A stretch of 24,760 bases of DNA from Actinomycetes bacterium. GTDB taxonomy: Bacteria > Actinomycetota > Coriobacteriia > Coriobacteriales > Eggerthellaceae. The translations under genes and the position numbers were made by a program. This document shows, in pieces, positions 7,611 to 15,334 of this stretch. The stretch covers positions 1-24,760 of the forward strand of contig JAEYEL010000007.1 in NCBI GenBank assembly GCA_023403475.1, written 5' to 3'. The notes below the pieces were generated by a model that worked only from the letters and a program-made list of their open reading frames with translations, was not told where the DNA came from and did no database searches. Each line of letters starts with the position of its first letter. Positions within the stretch are counted from its first letter, which is position 1.

Positions 7611-9938
7611 ATGTCGGAAAGAATTATCGATTGCGGCGATGGCACGTTCAAATGTCGCACCTGCGCATGGTCCCCGCCGGGTGACCACCCGGTAGGATGC
7701 GGCATGTACCTGACCGTCAAGGACGGCAAAGTGGTGGACGTCGAGGGCGACCCCGACCATCCCATCACCCACGGCCGCCTGTGCGTTCGCTGCCTAACGC
7801 TTCCCGAGTACATGTACAACGAGAAGCGCATTCTCACCCCCTTGAAGCGCGATCCCAAAGACCGCGGCAAGGAAAAGTGGGAGCCCATCTCCTGGGATGA
7901 GGCGCTTGACATCATCGAAGAGCGCGTGAACTACATCAAGGAGAACTACGGCGCCGAGGCCATCGTCGCCTTCCAGGGCACCGGTCGCGAGGCCACGCTG
8001 TACAAGACTCCGCTCGCCTATGCGGCGCTCGGCACACCGAACAGCTGCTTCCCCATGTCGGGCGACTCCTGCTACGGTCCGCGCTGCTCCGTTGCCGACT
8101 TCATCTTGGGCGCCGGCTATCCCGAACTCGACTATGCGGCGTACTTCCCCGATCGCTTCGACGACCCGCGTTGGGAATGCCCGAAATACGTAGTGCTCTG
8201 GGGCAAGGACCCTCTGTTCTCCAACCCTGACGGCTTTTTCGGCCACACGATCATCGACATCATGAAGCAGGGCGCGCAGCTTATTGTCGTTGACCCGCGC
8301 GTCACTTGGTGCGCCGCGCATGCGGCCTACCACCTGCAGCTTCGTCCCGGCACCGATGCTGCGCTCGGTCTTGGCATGATCAACCTCATCATCCAAGAAG
8401 ACCTGTACGACCACGATTTCGTTGAGAACTGGTGCTACGGCTTCGAAGAGCTCACCGAGCGCGCCGCCCAATACCCGCTTGACAAAGTCGAGGAGATTAC
8501 CTGGGTTCCGGCTGAGACTATCGCCGCTGCCACCCGCGCGATAGCAACGAACCATCCTTCGTCGTTCATGTGGGGCTTAGCCATCGATACCAACTCAAAC
8601 GGCGTTCAGGCTGGTCACTGCGTGCTCATCCTAGCTGCCATCCTAGGCGATCTGGATGTTCCCGGCGGTGTAACGCTGGCCGTTCCTGCATCATTCATGG
8701 GCAAATGGCGCTACGAATGCGCCCAGCAGCTTCCCGAAGGCATGATGGAGAAGCAGATCACCGACCTTGAACACTATCGCGGCTTCCAGGCTGCGCACGT
8801 CATCGCGCATCCTGACTGCATTCTGGACACGCTGGAGACGGAGAAGCCTTACCCCCTGAAGATGGCCTGGTTCTATGCCACCAACGGCATCGCCAACACC
8901 ACCAACGCTCAGGGCAAGCGCTGGTTCAAGGCCTTGGAGAAGATGGAATTCAACGTGGTGCAGGACGTGTTCATGACGCCGACCGCCATGGGCCTGTGCG
9001 ACCTGTTCCTTCCCGTAACCACCTTCGCCGAGCACGACGGCATGGTGCTTCCGCACTTCGGACGCAACACCCACATGATCATGGCCATGAACAAGGTGGC
9101 CGAGGTGGGCGACTGCAAATCTGACCTTGAAATCGACTTCATGGTGGGCAAGAGGCTGAACCCGAAGGCGTGGCCATGGGACAACGTGGCCGACTTCTTC
9201 ACGGAGCAGATGCACAACGGCGGCCTTGACATGACCTTCGAACAACTGCAGGAAGCCGGCTGGCACCAGATGGACTTCGAATACAAGAAGTACGAAAAAG
9301 GTCTTCTGCGCTCCGACGGATACCCCGGGTTCAACACACCCACCGGCTTGGTCGAGCTTGCATCGAGCCTCTACGAAGACTGGGGCGAAGACCCGCTGCC
9401 CTACTTCGAAGAGAACAAGATGACGCCCTACACCCCGGGTCGCGACGACCTGAAAGAAAATTATCCGCTGGTCATGATTACCGGTGGTCGCGAAACGACA
9501 TCGTTCCATTCCGAGCATCGTCAGGTTCCCTCGCTTCGCGCCATCATGCCCGACCCGTTGGTGCAGATCAACCCCGAAACCGCCGAGAAGTACGGCATCA
9601 AAGACGGCGATTGGGTGTGCATCGAGAACCCGCTGGGCAAAGCAATCGAGAAAGCCCAGATCACGCCTGTCGTCGATCCACGCACCATCCATGCTCAGCA
9701 CGGTTGGTGGTACCCCGAGCAAGAGTCCGAGACCCCGAATCTGAACGGTGTCTGGAAATCGAACATCAACAGCCTGATTCCGCATCGTGCCATCGGGCGC
9801 ATCGGCTTCGGCGCACCGTTCAAGAACGTGTGCTGCAAGATCTACAAGGTGGACAGCCTCGACGCCTTGGGAACCTTGGCACCCGAAACCGAAGAGGGCG
9901 CAATCGGAACCGACCCCGCCAGCTGGGTTGCAGAGTAG
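7611..9938 (+). CDS. Molybdopterin (bis-MGD) oxidoreductase, catechol dehydroxylase / acetylene hydratase-like
   Basis: A 775-aa MopB-superfamily catalytic subunit, paralogous to the 842-aa enzyme but about 65 residues shorter. It shares the WSPPG signature, GRLCVRCL, a GDSCYGPR segment with C154 as the probable metal ligand, WGKDPLFSNPDGFFGH, VVDPRVTWCAAHAAYHLQLRPGTDAALGLGM, GDLDVPGG and ITGGRETTSFHSEHRQ. The N-terminal cluster region is unusual: C15, C18, C30, C58 and C61 are present, but C30 lacks a cysteine four residues before it (H26 is there instead). No Tat signal or anchor, so cytoplasmic. The ATG follows GAGGAGAGG. Its stop overlaps the ribosome site of the ferredoxin gene. Likely reductive chemistry on an aromatic or other small molecule; substrate not inferable. 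Confidence 0.93.
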   Translation: MSERIIDCGDGTFKCRTCAWSPPGDHPVGCGMYLTVKDGKVVDVEGDPDHPITHGRLCVRCLTLPEYMYNEKRILTPLKRDPKDRGKEKWEPISWDEALDIIEERVNYIKENYGAEAIVAFQGTGREATLYKTPLAYAALGTPNSCFPMSGDSCYGPRCSVADFILGAGYPELDYAAYFPDRFDDPRWECPKYVVLWGKDPLFSNPDGFFGHTIIDIMKQGAQLIVVDPRVTWCAAHAAYHLQLRPGTDAALGLGMINLIIQEDLYDHDFVENWCYGFEELTERAAQYPLDKVEEITWVPAETIAAATRAIATNHPSSFMWGLAIDTNSNGVQAGHCVLILAAILGDLDVPGGVTLAVPASFMGKWRYECAQQLPEGMMEKQITDLEHYRGFQAAHVIAHPDCILDTLETEKPYPLKMAWFYATNGIANTTNAQGKRWFKALEKMEFNVVQDVFMTPTAMGLCDLFLPVTTFAEHDGMVLPHFGRNTHMIMAMNKVAEVGDCKSDLEIDFMVGKRLNPKAWPWDNVADFFTEQMHNGGLDMTFEQLQEAGWHQMDFEYKKYEKGLLRSDGYPGFNTPTGLVELASSLYEDWGEDPLPYFEENKMTPYTPGRDDLKENYPLVMITGGRETTSFHSEHRQVPSLRAIMPDPLVQINPETAEKYGIKDGDWVCIENPLGKAIEKAQITPVVDPRTIHAQHGWWYPEQESETPNLNGVWKSNINSLIPHRAIGRIGFGAPFKNVCCKIYKVDSLDALGTLAPETEEGAIGTDPASWVAE

Positions 9939-9948
9939 GAGGCCTGAA

Positions 9949-10281
9949 ATGAGCAAATACGCAATGCTGATCGAGTACAAGTACTGCACCGGATGCCATG
10001 CCTGCGAGGTTTCGTGCCGCAACACTCACAACATTCCGCTGGACGAGTGGGGCATCAAAATCAACGAGATGGGTCCGGTGAAGATGCAGGGCAAGTGGCT
10101 GTGGGATTACGTCCCCGTACCATCCGATCTGTGCGATCTATGCGAAGAGCGCGTCGAGCAAGGCAAGCAACCTTCGTGCATGCTGCACTGTCTGGCGAAC
10201 TGCATGGAGCTTGTTCCCATCGAAAACGTGAGCGCAGCTCTAGCCGAAAAGAGCAAAAAGACCGTCGTGTATCTTCCGTAA
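9949..10281 (+). CDS. Small 2x[4Fe-4S] ferredoxin, partner of the 775-aa MopB enzyme
   Basis: A 110-aa iron-sulfur protein with CxxCxxCxxxC (C13, C16, C19, C23) and a second set C62, C65, C77, C81, C85, giving ligands for two [4Fe-4S] clusters. It shares YCTGCHxCEVxC, the central W-W/Y segment and CxMC/CDLC blocks with the ferredoxin at 3163-3519. The start ATG lies 10 bases after the MopB stop, and AGGAGG overlaps that stop, so translation is probably coupled. It is the last gene of the rightward cassette. The expected job is delivering electrons to the MopB enzyme in the cytoplasm from an unidentified donor. Confidence 0.93.
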   Translation: MSKYAMLIEYKYCTGCHACEVSCRNTHNIPLDEWGIKINEMGPVKMQGKWLWDYVPVPSDLCDLCEERVEQGKQPSCMLHCLANCMELVPIENVSAALAEKSKKTVVYLP

Positions 10282-10298
10282 GAAGTAGAAGGTACCAC

Positions 10299-10348
10299 GC
10301 AAAAGAAACCCCGGCTGCTTTCAATGAAGGCACTGGGGTTTCTTTTGC
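10299..10348 (+). terminator. Intrinsic terminator of the rightward MopB cassette
   Basis: A perfect 14-bp inverted repeat, GCAAAAGAAACCCC with GGGGTTTCTTTTGC, starts 17 bases after the ferredoxin stop. The 3' arm and following bases are T-rich. It closes the Zn-ribbon/MopB/ferredoxin unit and separates it from the LuxR-type gene. Confidence 0.82.
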
Positions 10349-10394
10349 TTTCGTTGAGCGCATTATAACTAGGGGTTTTCTCAACCCGATCCGC

Positions 10395-10400
10395 TATAAT
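10395..10400 (+). promoter_or_regulatory. Consensus -10 box for the LuxR-type gene
   Basis: A perfect TATAAT lies 62 bases before the chosen start codon, in the context ATCCGCTATAATG. No convincing -35 hexamer is seen at 16-18 bases. The nearly identical context ATCCGCTACAATG precedes the helicase gene at 19289. Confidence 0.6.
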
Positions 10401-10462
10401 GAACAGCAACGAAACAGCGGAGAAACGCCAAGACCGCAAACGCGATGCATGCTGGAGGGAAA

Positions 10463-10906
10463 ATGAACGAGACAGAACAGAAGGTACTCAACACCGGGGC
10501 GATTATGTACACCGCCTTGCCACTTTACTTGAATGGCAGCAAGAACAAGCAGGAGATGGGACATATTCTTATCGACTTGATCGATGCGCTTGACGAGGTG
10601 GAGTATGCTAGGTCGGGCACCCCGCTGTTCGACATTATCGGCGGCAGCATGCCGGGCAAGCGCAAGAAAGCCATCATGCTCATCGAGAAGGAGTTCGGTC
10701 TCACCAGCCGGGAGGGGCACATCCTGCGCTACCTAGCCAACGACCGCAACCCGTCCTACATTGCCTCGATTCTAAACATTTCCAAATCAACGGCCAAAGC
10801 GCATAAGTACTCGATTTTCAAAAAACTCGGCATCCATTCCGGCGCGGAACTCAAAGAGCTTTTTAAGAAGTACGGTATGTCGGAAGACCCCATAAAGACA
10901 CATTAA
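10463..10906 (+). CDS. LuxR-type HTH transcriptional regulator without an obvious sensor domain
   Basis: A 147-aa protein with a C-terminal LuxR/GerE helix-turn-helix at about residues 78-135 (LTSREGHILRYLAND, then ASILNISKSTAKAHKYSIFKKLGIHS). The first 75 residues show neither a receiver domain, an autoinducer domain nor membrane helices. Many Eggerthellaceae LuxR regulators linked to MopB operons have a 12-helix membrane N-terminus; this one lacks it. The ATG at 10463 follows GGAGGG closely (four bases); an in-frame ATG at 10445 is the alternative and adds six residues. It follows the rightward cassette after a terminator and has its own TATAAT box. It may control one or both MopB cassettes, or be a helper regulator; its ligand is unknown. 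Confidence 0.85.
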   Translation: MNETEQKVLNTGAIMYTALPLYLNGSKNKQEMGHILIDLIDALDEVEYARSGTPLFDIIGGSMPGKRKKAIMLIEKEFGLTSREGHILRYLANDRNPSYIASILNISKSTAKAHKYSIFKKLGIHSGAELKELFKKYGMSEDPIKTH

Positions 10907-10968
10907 GAACGTCGGACGCGCAGCGCACGCACACCTCTTCGATTTGCGTGAGATGTCCTTTGCGCCAG

Positions 10969-11160
10969 CTAGACCGCCTGAACGGCCTTCGACTTCCTTG
11001 CGGGAATGCTGCCGGTTTTCGGACGGATGAACGCTCCGCACTTCGGGCATCTTCTTATGCCGTCTTCAACTTCGTATCTGCAGCACGGACACGTCGTCGT
11101 AGCCTTATTCTGATATTCTCCCCCAAGGCATTTCCCGCAACCTGAACATTGATAGCACAT
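10969..11160 (-). CDS. Small cysteine-rich Zn-ribbon protein
   Basis: A 63-aa protein with nine cysteines. It starts MCYQCSGCGKC (C2, C5, C8, C11), then has CPCC (C24, C26, C27) and CPKC (C38, C41), ending in a basic tail. The last two blocks look like a double zinc ribbon; the first block of four evenly spaced cysteines could bind another metal or cluster. Start chosen at the ATG after AGGAGGGGG. It converges on the LuxR-type gene, 62 bp away, with no clear terminator between. It is the third small Cys-rich protein in the window opening with Met-Cys and an aromatic, but lacks the Pro/Ala tail. Function unknown. Confidence 0.7.
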   Translation of the reverse strand: MCYQCSGCGKCLGGEYQNKATTTCPCCRYEVEDGIRRCPKCGAFIRPKTGSIPARKSKAVQAV

Positions 11161-11387
11161 ATTCACCCCCTCCTGCAACCACCCGACTGGAAGCTAACCG
11201 TCATCCCTTGTGCTTCCCATTGTAAACCCATACCAAACCGGGCGTTTCCGTCGCAATGGAATATACGCCAAAAAGGTATAGAACCGCAGATTGTATCCAA
11301 TGCACTATTCAGCAGCTTTCATGTGATTAATTCAGCTTGCAGAATAACCTGCATCGAATCCATTGGGAAAGCAATTCGCCAGTCGTC

Positions 11388-12968
11388 TCAACACGGCGCG
11401 CTTCCATCCGCCCCCAGAAAATCAGAAAGATGGAACAACGCAATAAGATTGAGGCGGACTTTCGGGTCGTCGAAGTCAATCGATCCTCGCTTTGCAATGC
11501 TTCCTATCCTGTTGAGAATCGTGTTTCGGTGAACGCCGAGGGCTTCCGCCGTCAAGGAAGAACTGCATTCGTGCTTAAGATAACAGCGAACGATAGCGGC
11601 ATCGGAGGGATTTTTCTGACTCCCTTCTTCTATGCGCGCGAGAACACTGGTGTTCAAGCAGAACCGCAAAAAGTCAGCATCGCGCCTCTCCTCGAACAGA
11701 AGGTAGTCGAACAAGCTGCTTTCGAACCGAAAAAACGGGTCGTACTTGTCCAGCCTATCATGGGCAAGATAGGGTCTTCCCTTACCATATTGGTAGGCAA
11801 CGGCAATCTGACGTGCAGTCATGCCCAAATCGGAAAGAGAGGGAAGCATGCCGGAAACAGCAACGTCAACGCAGGAAAAGTCAACAAGGGCCGACAGAGC
11901 CGACTCGACATCGCTTTGCAAAACGTTATCGTCGCCCTCCGAGCACGCCACGATATACACAATGTCTTTTTTAGAGAGAATGAAGCAGCCGGGCAAGGCT
12001 GAATTAATTGTTCCAGCAAGGTATTCCAAATTCTCCGACTCCTTGAACTTCTCCCTCACAGCGTAAAGGCGACCTTTCTCCCTTCCTGACAAACCAAAAC
12101 CTCTCGTCTGCTGAGCTATGACCTTACGGGACAACGACTTCCCGGCAATCAGATCGAGTAGAAGCTCTGTCCCCTTCGCATACGTTTTCGACTCCGATGC
12201 CTGGCAGCGGCGAATATGAGCCTTGACATGCGAGACCAAAATATCGAACGTGTTGAGCAAACCCTGGGAATAGGACACATTGGTGCAGGTCATAACCATT
12301 TGGATAAAATAAGCGTTGTTGAGAGTGAACACGTGGTTCATCGAAGGGTACTGGGATATGCCATGTTCGGAATAATGGGTTTTCCTTTGCTTCGTCCATT
12401 TCGAGAACGCTCCCTCTTCCCTGAAACGCTTCAAGGCACGCTCTCCGTGAAAACCCTTTTCTATAAGCTCGCTGGTAACAGGGTCATCTGTCAACATGCC
12501 GGTCGTATGGGCGATCAGGCGATAGGTGGAATCGGTAACCGTAATCAGATTGCCAAGAATATCGCGGGAAGCATCGATCATTTCCTGATAGCTTCCTCCT
12601 TCAGCGGAAATGCGATCAAGCTCGTGCTCCCATTCGCGAATGCCAAGAATGCGCCTCTGCAGAAGAGAAGCAAGCGTTTGCTTTGAATACCGAGAGCTCA
12701 CAAGCAGGGTGTTGTTTCTCGACGCGGTCTCAAGATCACCGGAATCAAGATGGCAGACGACAATAGCCGGCACGCTCTCGTCTAATGCCTCTGCCTCGGC
12801 AACACTATCACACACAACAACGATTCCCGAGGTTAAAATAACGGGCCATTCATCCGCGCAAGAGGGCAAAGAGTCAACCCACTCTATGGCCTCAGGATAG
12901 AACCTGCGACTAACAACCTTGTCGGACAGAGACCGAATCCAGTCCAAAAGCATGCCTAGTGAAACCAT
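11388..12968 (-). CDS. PucR/CdaR-family transcriptional regulator
   Basis: A 526-aa regulator whose C-terminus (about residues 450-515) carries the PucR-type HTH, seen in CYLKHECSSSLTAEALGVHRNTILNRI followed by DFDDPKVRLNLIALFHL. The N-terminal 150 residues resemble the PucR N-terminal ligand domain, and the middle holds a GAF-like or GGDEF-like segment. The family usually activates catabolic operons on sensing a substrate. The longest frame starts at 13232 but that part is hydrophobic nonsense crossing the promoter; the ATG at 12968 follows AGGAG at seven bases. It diverges from the fucose-isomerase-like cluster over a 247-bp gap with palindromes, so it probably controls that cluster and itself. 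Confidence 0.9.
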   Translation of the reverse strand: MVSLGMLLDWIRSLSDKVVSRRFYPEAIEWVDSLPSCADEWPVILTSGIVVVCDSVAEAEALDESVPAIVVCHLDSGDLETASRNNTLLVSSRYSKQTLASLLQRRILGIREWEHELDRISAEGGSYQEMIDASRDILGNLITVTDSTYRLIAHTTGMLTDDPVTSELIEKGFHGERALKRFREEGAFSKWTKQRKTHYSEHGISQYPSMNHVFTLNNAYFIQMVMTCTNVSYSQGLLNTFDILVSHVKAHIRRCQASESKTYAKGTELLLDLIAGKSLSRKVIAQQTRGFGLSGREKGRLYAVREKFKESENLEYLAGTINSALPGCFILSKKDIVYIVACSEGDDNVLQSDVESALSALVDFSCVDVAVSGMLPSLSDLGMTARQIAVAYQYGKGRPYLAHDRLDKYDPFFRFESSLFDYLLFEERRDADFLRFCLNTSVLARIEEGSQKNPSDAAIVRCYLKHECSSSLTAEALGVHRNTILNRIGSIAKRGSIDFDDPKVRLNLIALFHLSDFLGADGSAPC

Positions 12969-13017
12969 AGACTTTCTCCTGATAAATAAGCTATTTGCAT
13001 AATAATACACCACTTTT

Positions 13018-13069
13018 TGGGCATTTAGCCCATTAAAGCCAACGTAAAAGCAAAATAAAATAATGCCCA
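13018..13069. promoter_or_regulatory. Candidate operator sites of the PucR-type regulator
   Basis: The divergent gap between the regulator and the first small gene holds the palindrome TGGGCATTTAGCCCA (13018-13032) and a further copy of its half, AATGCCCA, at 13062-13069, the exact complement of TGGGCATT at 13018-13025. On the minus strand TATTAT lies about 17 bases downstream of the palindrome, so the palindrome would overlap the regulator's -35 region. Binding here could repress the regulator and activate the rightward genes. This assignment is inferred from position. Confidence 0.45.
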
Positions 13070-13215
13070 GAGAGTGGCGAGGAAATCCAAACGAGAACCA
13101 AGGAGACGATTCAACGGCCAAGAAAACGCTCCGGAAGTAAGAAAACATTGGAGAGAGACATAGGAAACCAGCGGGCACGAGCAGGACGCAGATATGGGCG
13201 AGGGGGGGATAAACC

Positions 13216-13620
13216 ATGGAACAGAAACTCACTCAAGCGGAAAACGAAGCGGCCGAAATCATCAAGCACATCGGTGCAGCAACGACACAACGCGAAATCA
13301 AAAACCTCGTTCGCGCATACGTCAAAACGCGCTATTTCCTAGAGGAGGAAGACCTCGCGCTTGACGCCTTCAACGCACTCGGCCAGATGAGCACAGCCCG
13401 TACGACCGGCGTTGATCTTGCAGAGATAATAAGCGGCGACCTGAATACCCGCTGCGATGCGGCATCGCCCGCCCTGACCAAGAAAATCCTTTTGATAATA
13501 AGCCTTAATAGAGAGCTCGACCTGGACATTTCCCCGGAGGAATCAGTCAACATCACCACGCTTTCTCTTTTGGAGGAACGTGTGGCTCGTACGATTCTTG
13601 ACAAGGACACAGCGCGGTAG
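13216..13620 (+). CDS. Small protein A of the fucose-isomerase-like cluster
   Basis: A 134-aa acidic, helical protein not recognised as a named family. It aligns with the 140-aa protein at 16943-17365: RAYV/RAFV near residue 36, then a 22-residue gapless block starting at a shared cysteine (CDAAS... versus CEGAT...), then ITT. The C-terminal part (LDLDISPEESVNITTLSLLEERV) resembles helices III-IV of acyl carrier proteins, but no serine sits where the phosphopantetheine attaches, so it is not a conventional carrier. No signal or membrane segment. The ATG follows a G-rich ribosome site (GAGGGGGGG). It is the first gene of the rightward unit, 52 bp before the first isomerase-like gene. It may be an accessory or structural subunit. 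Confidence 0.75.
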   Translation: MEQKLTQAENEAAEIIKHIGAATTQREIKNLVRAYVKTRYFLEEEDLALDAFNALGQMSTARTTGVDLAEIISGDLNTRCDAASPALTKKILLIISLNRELDLDISPEESVNITTLSLLEERVARTILDKDTAR

Positions 13621-13672
13621 CGGCATCGAGAAATCCGCGTGTGCATAGTAAGAAGCGAGAAAGGAGAGGATT

Positions 13673-15235
13673 GTGGAATTCGAGATCAAGAAAGGAAAGG
13701 ACGTCAAGCTCAACATTCGCCCCGTCACCGTCTGCGTGTACCACGAATACGTATTCGAGGGACCCTGCCGGTTCGGCACGGGCGACCAACTTACCAAAGA
13801 GTTCGACCTGATGAACGCAGCTGAATTGAACCGCAAGTTCGTCAACAACGTGCAGGAGCAGTTGGGCGGCCTCGATTACGTGAACATCATGGAGCCCATC
13901 ATGATTCAACGCGACGAAACGTTCCCCGTTACCGACGAGGCGCTTGCCGAAGTCGCCCAAGATGTTGACGATGTCGATCTGTACATCATGAACATCTTTC
14001 CTTTCGGCGTGGACTGGCTCCTCGAATTCGAAAAACGCTACAACAAGCCTATGGCCCTGCTTCACTTCGGCAGCAACGACGCCATCTTCGTCTCGGCGCT
14101 CACCGCACGCGGTTACGAGGCCTACTGCTGGTACACTTGGAACGACGCGCCTCGCACCCTTAAGGTTCTGCGAGCCCGCAAAGTACTCGACCATACGCGC
14201 ATCCTGTGCCTTCCCCGCGCAAATTCAACACTTTCCATTAGTGCGTGCGACTCGTTCCTCGACCATAACGAGGTAACAAAGCGCCTTGGAGTGGAATTCC
14301 GCTACTACAACATGCACGAATTCCTCGATCAGACCCAGATGGTCGACCCCAGCAGCAACCCCACGCTGCCTGGTCGCAAATGCGACAACATCAACGAAGA
14401 AGACGCAAAGGAAATCAAGGCGATTGCCGACAAGCTTATCGCCAATGCCGAAGTGGTCGACATCGACGAGCAGTTCGTATTCAACTCCGTCAAGGCTAAC
14501 TATCTTTCCAAAAAGCTCATGGCCAAACTTGACTGCAATGCGTTCACGGCACCCTGCCCCGATATGTGCGCTACACGTCGCCTGAACCAGGAACAGTTCA
14601 CCTTGTGCCTTAACCATTCACTCAACAACGAATGCGGCATCTGCTCCGCCTGCGAATATGACATCTCCGCGCTTGTCTCGATGATTCTCCTTTCGAGCCT
14701 TTCTTTCAGCGCGCCGTACATGGGCAACACTTCGCTTGGCAAAATGAATGCCAGCGACGCGCTGGCCACCTCCCCTCTGCTGAAGAAAGACAAGAAAGGC
14801 TTCGAGCACGTTGCCGAAGAACTTGAAAGCCAGGGCGGCATCGGATACACCTTCCACGCCGTCCCCAATCGCAAGCTCAAAGGCTATAACAGCGAAGAAT
14901 CCGTCTATTCGCTTCGGCCATTCGCCATGGGCGGACGTTGGGGTGCCACCATTCGCTATGATTTCAACCAAGACATCGGCCAAACCATCACCATGTGCCG
15001 TTTCGATCCAACATGCTCCAAACTGTTCGTTGCGCGCGGCGAAATCGTAGCGGGTGCAGGTTACGAAACCGAGAACTGTACCGAAGGAGCTTTCTTCAAA
15101 GTGTCCGACGGCAAGAAGTTCTTCGACGGATCGCTTCAGGTGGGCAATCACATTCCACTGGTATACGGCGATGTGTACGACATGGTGGTCGACTTCGCCA
15201 AACTGATGGACTTTGAAGTTATCGAATGTGCGTAA
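13673..15235 (+). CDS. L-fucose/L-arabinose isomerase-fold protein, copy 1
   Basis: A 520-aa protein with the layout of the FucI-like superfamily: two Rossmann-like N-terminal domains and a C-terminal domain. Diagnostic parts are a 'G-CSACEYD--AL' block with E328 and D330, the TIRYDF...TMCRFDP..VARGEIV strand set, and near the end LQVGNHIPLVYGD with H493. In the family an acidic pair and this histidine bind a divalent metal. Near the N-terminus is FEGPCRFGTGD (28-38), shared with copy 2 and unusual to me. Cysteines are frequent around 295-330. The GTG start follows GGAGAGG. Probably a cytoplasmic metal-dependent enzyme acting on a sugar or polyol-like compound, perhaps in complex with copy 2. 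True substrate unknown. Confidence 0.8.
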   Translation: MEFEIKKGKDVKLNIRPVTVCVYHEYVFEGPCRFGTGDQLTKEFDLMNAAELNRKFVNNVQEQLGGLDYVNIMEPIMIQRDETFPVTDEALAEVAQDVDDVDLYIMNIFPFGVDWLLEFEKRYNKPMALLHFGSNDAIFVSALTARGYEAYCWYTWNDAPRTLKVLRARKVLDHTRILCLPRANSTLSISACDSFLDHNEVTKRLGVEFRYYNMHEFLDQTQMVDPSSNPTLPGRKCDNINEEDAKEIKAIADKLIANAEVVDIDEQFVFNSVKANYLSKKLMAKLDCNAFTAPCPDMCATRRLNQEQFTLCLNHSLNNECGICSACEYDISALVSMILLSSLSFSAPYMGNTSLGKMNASDALATSPLLKKDKKGFEHVAEELESQGGIGYTFHAVPNRKLKGYNSEESVYSLRPFAMGGRWGATIRYDFNQDIGQTITMCRFDPTCSKLFVARGEIVAGAGYETENCTEGAFFKVSDGKKFFDGSLQVGNHIPLVYGDVYDMVVDFAKLMDFEVIECA

Positions 15236-15334
15236 GCGCAACCGCCTAAAGACGCATGCGCTCTCCTTCGGTGCGCGGCTTTCACATCGCGCACTGAAGC
15301 CCTTGACCCCCCCTTCGCCAAAAGGAGAAGGGAT

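Noticed and set aside
3554..9938. MopB enzymes as formate dehydrogenase or DMSO reductase subunits
   Set aside because: No selenocysteine or Tat signal, no membrane anchor gene, ferredoxin too small for a DmsB type, and the Cys-Tyr-x-Pro-Arg segment fits the acetylene hydratase / catechol dehydroxylase branch better.
8691..10025. 444-aa minus-strand open frame opposite the 775-aa MopB gene
   Set aside because: Shadow frame running through two real genes (MopB and ferredoxin) on the other strand.
13216..13620. The 134-aa protein as a true acyl carrier protein
   Set aside because: The position of the phosphopantetheine serine is not a serine, and the protein is much longer than a carrier domain.
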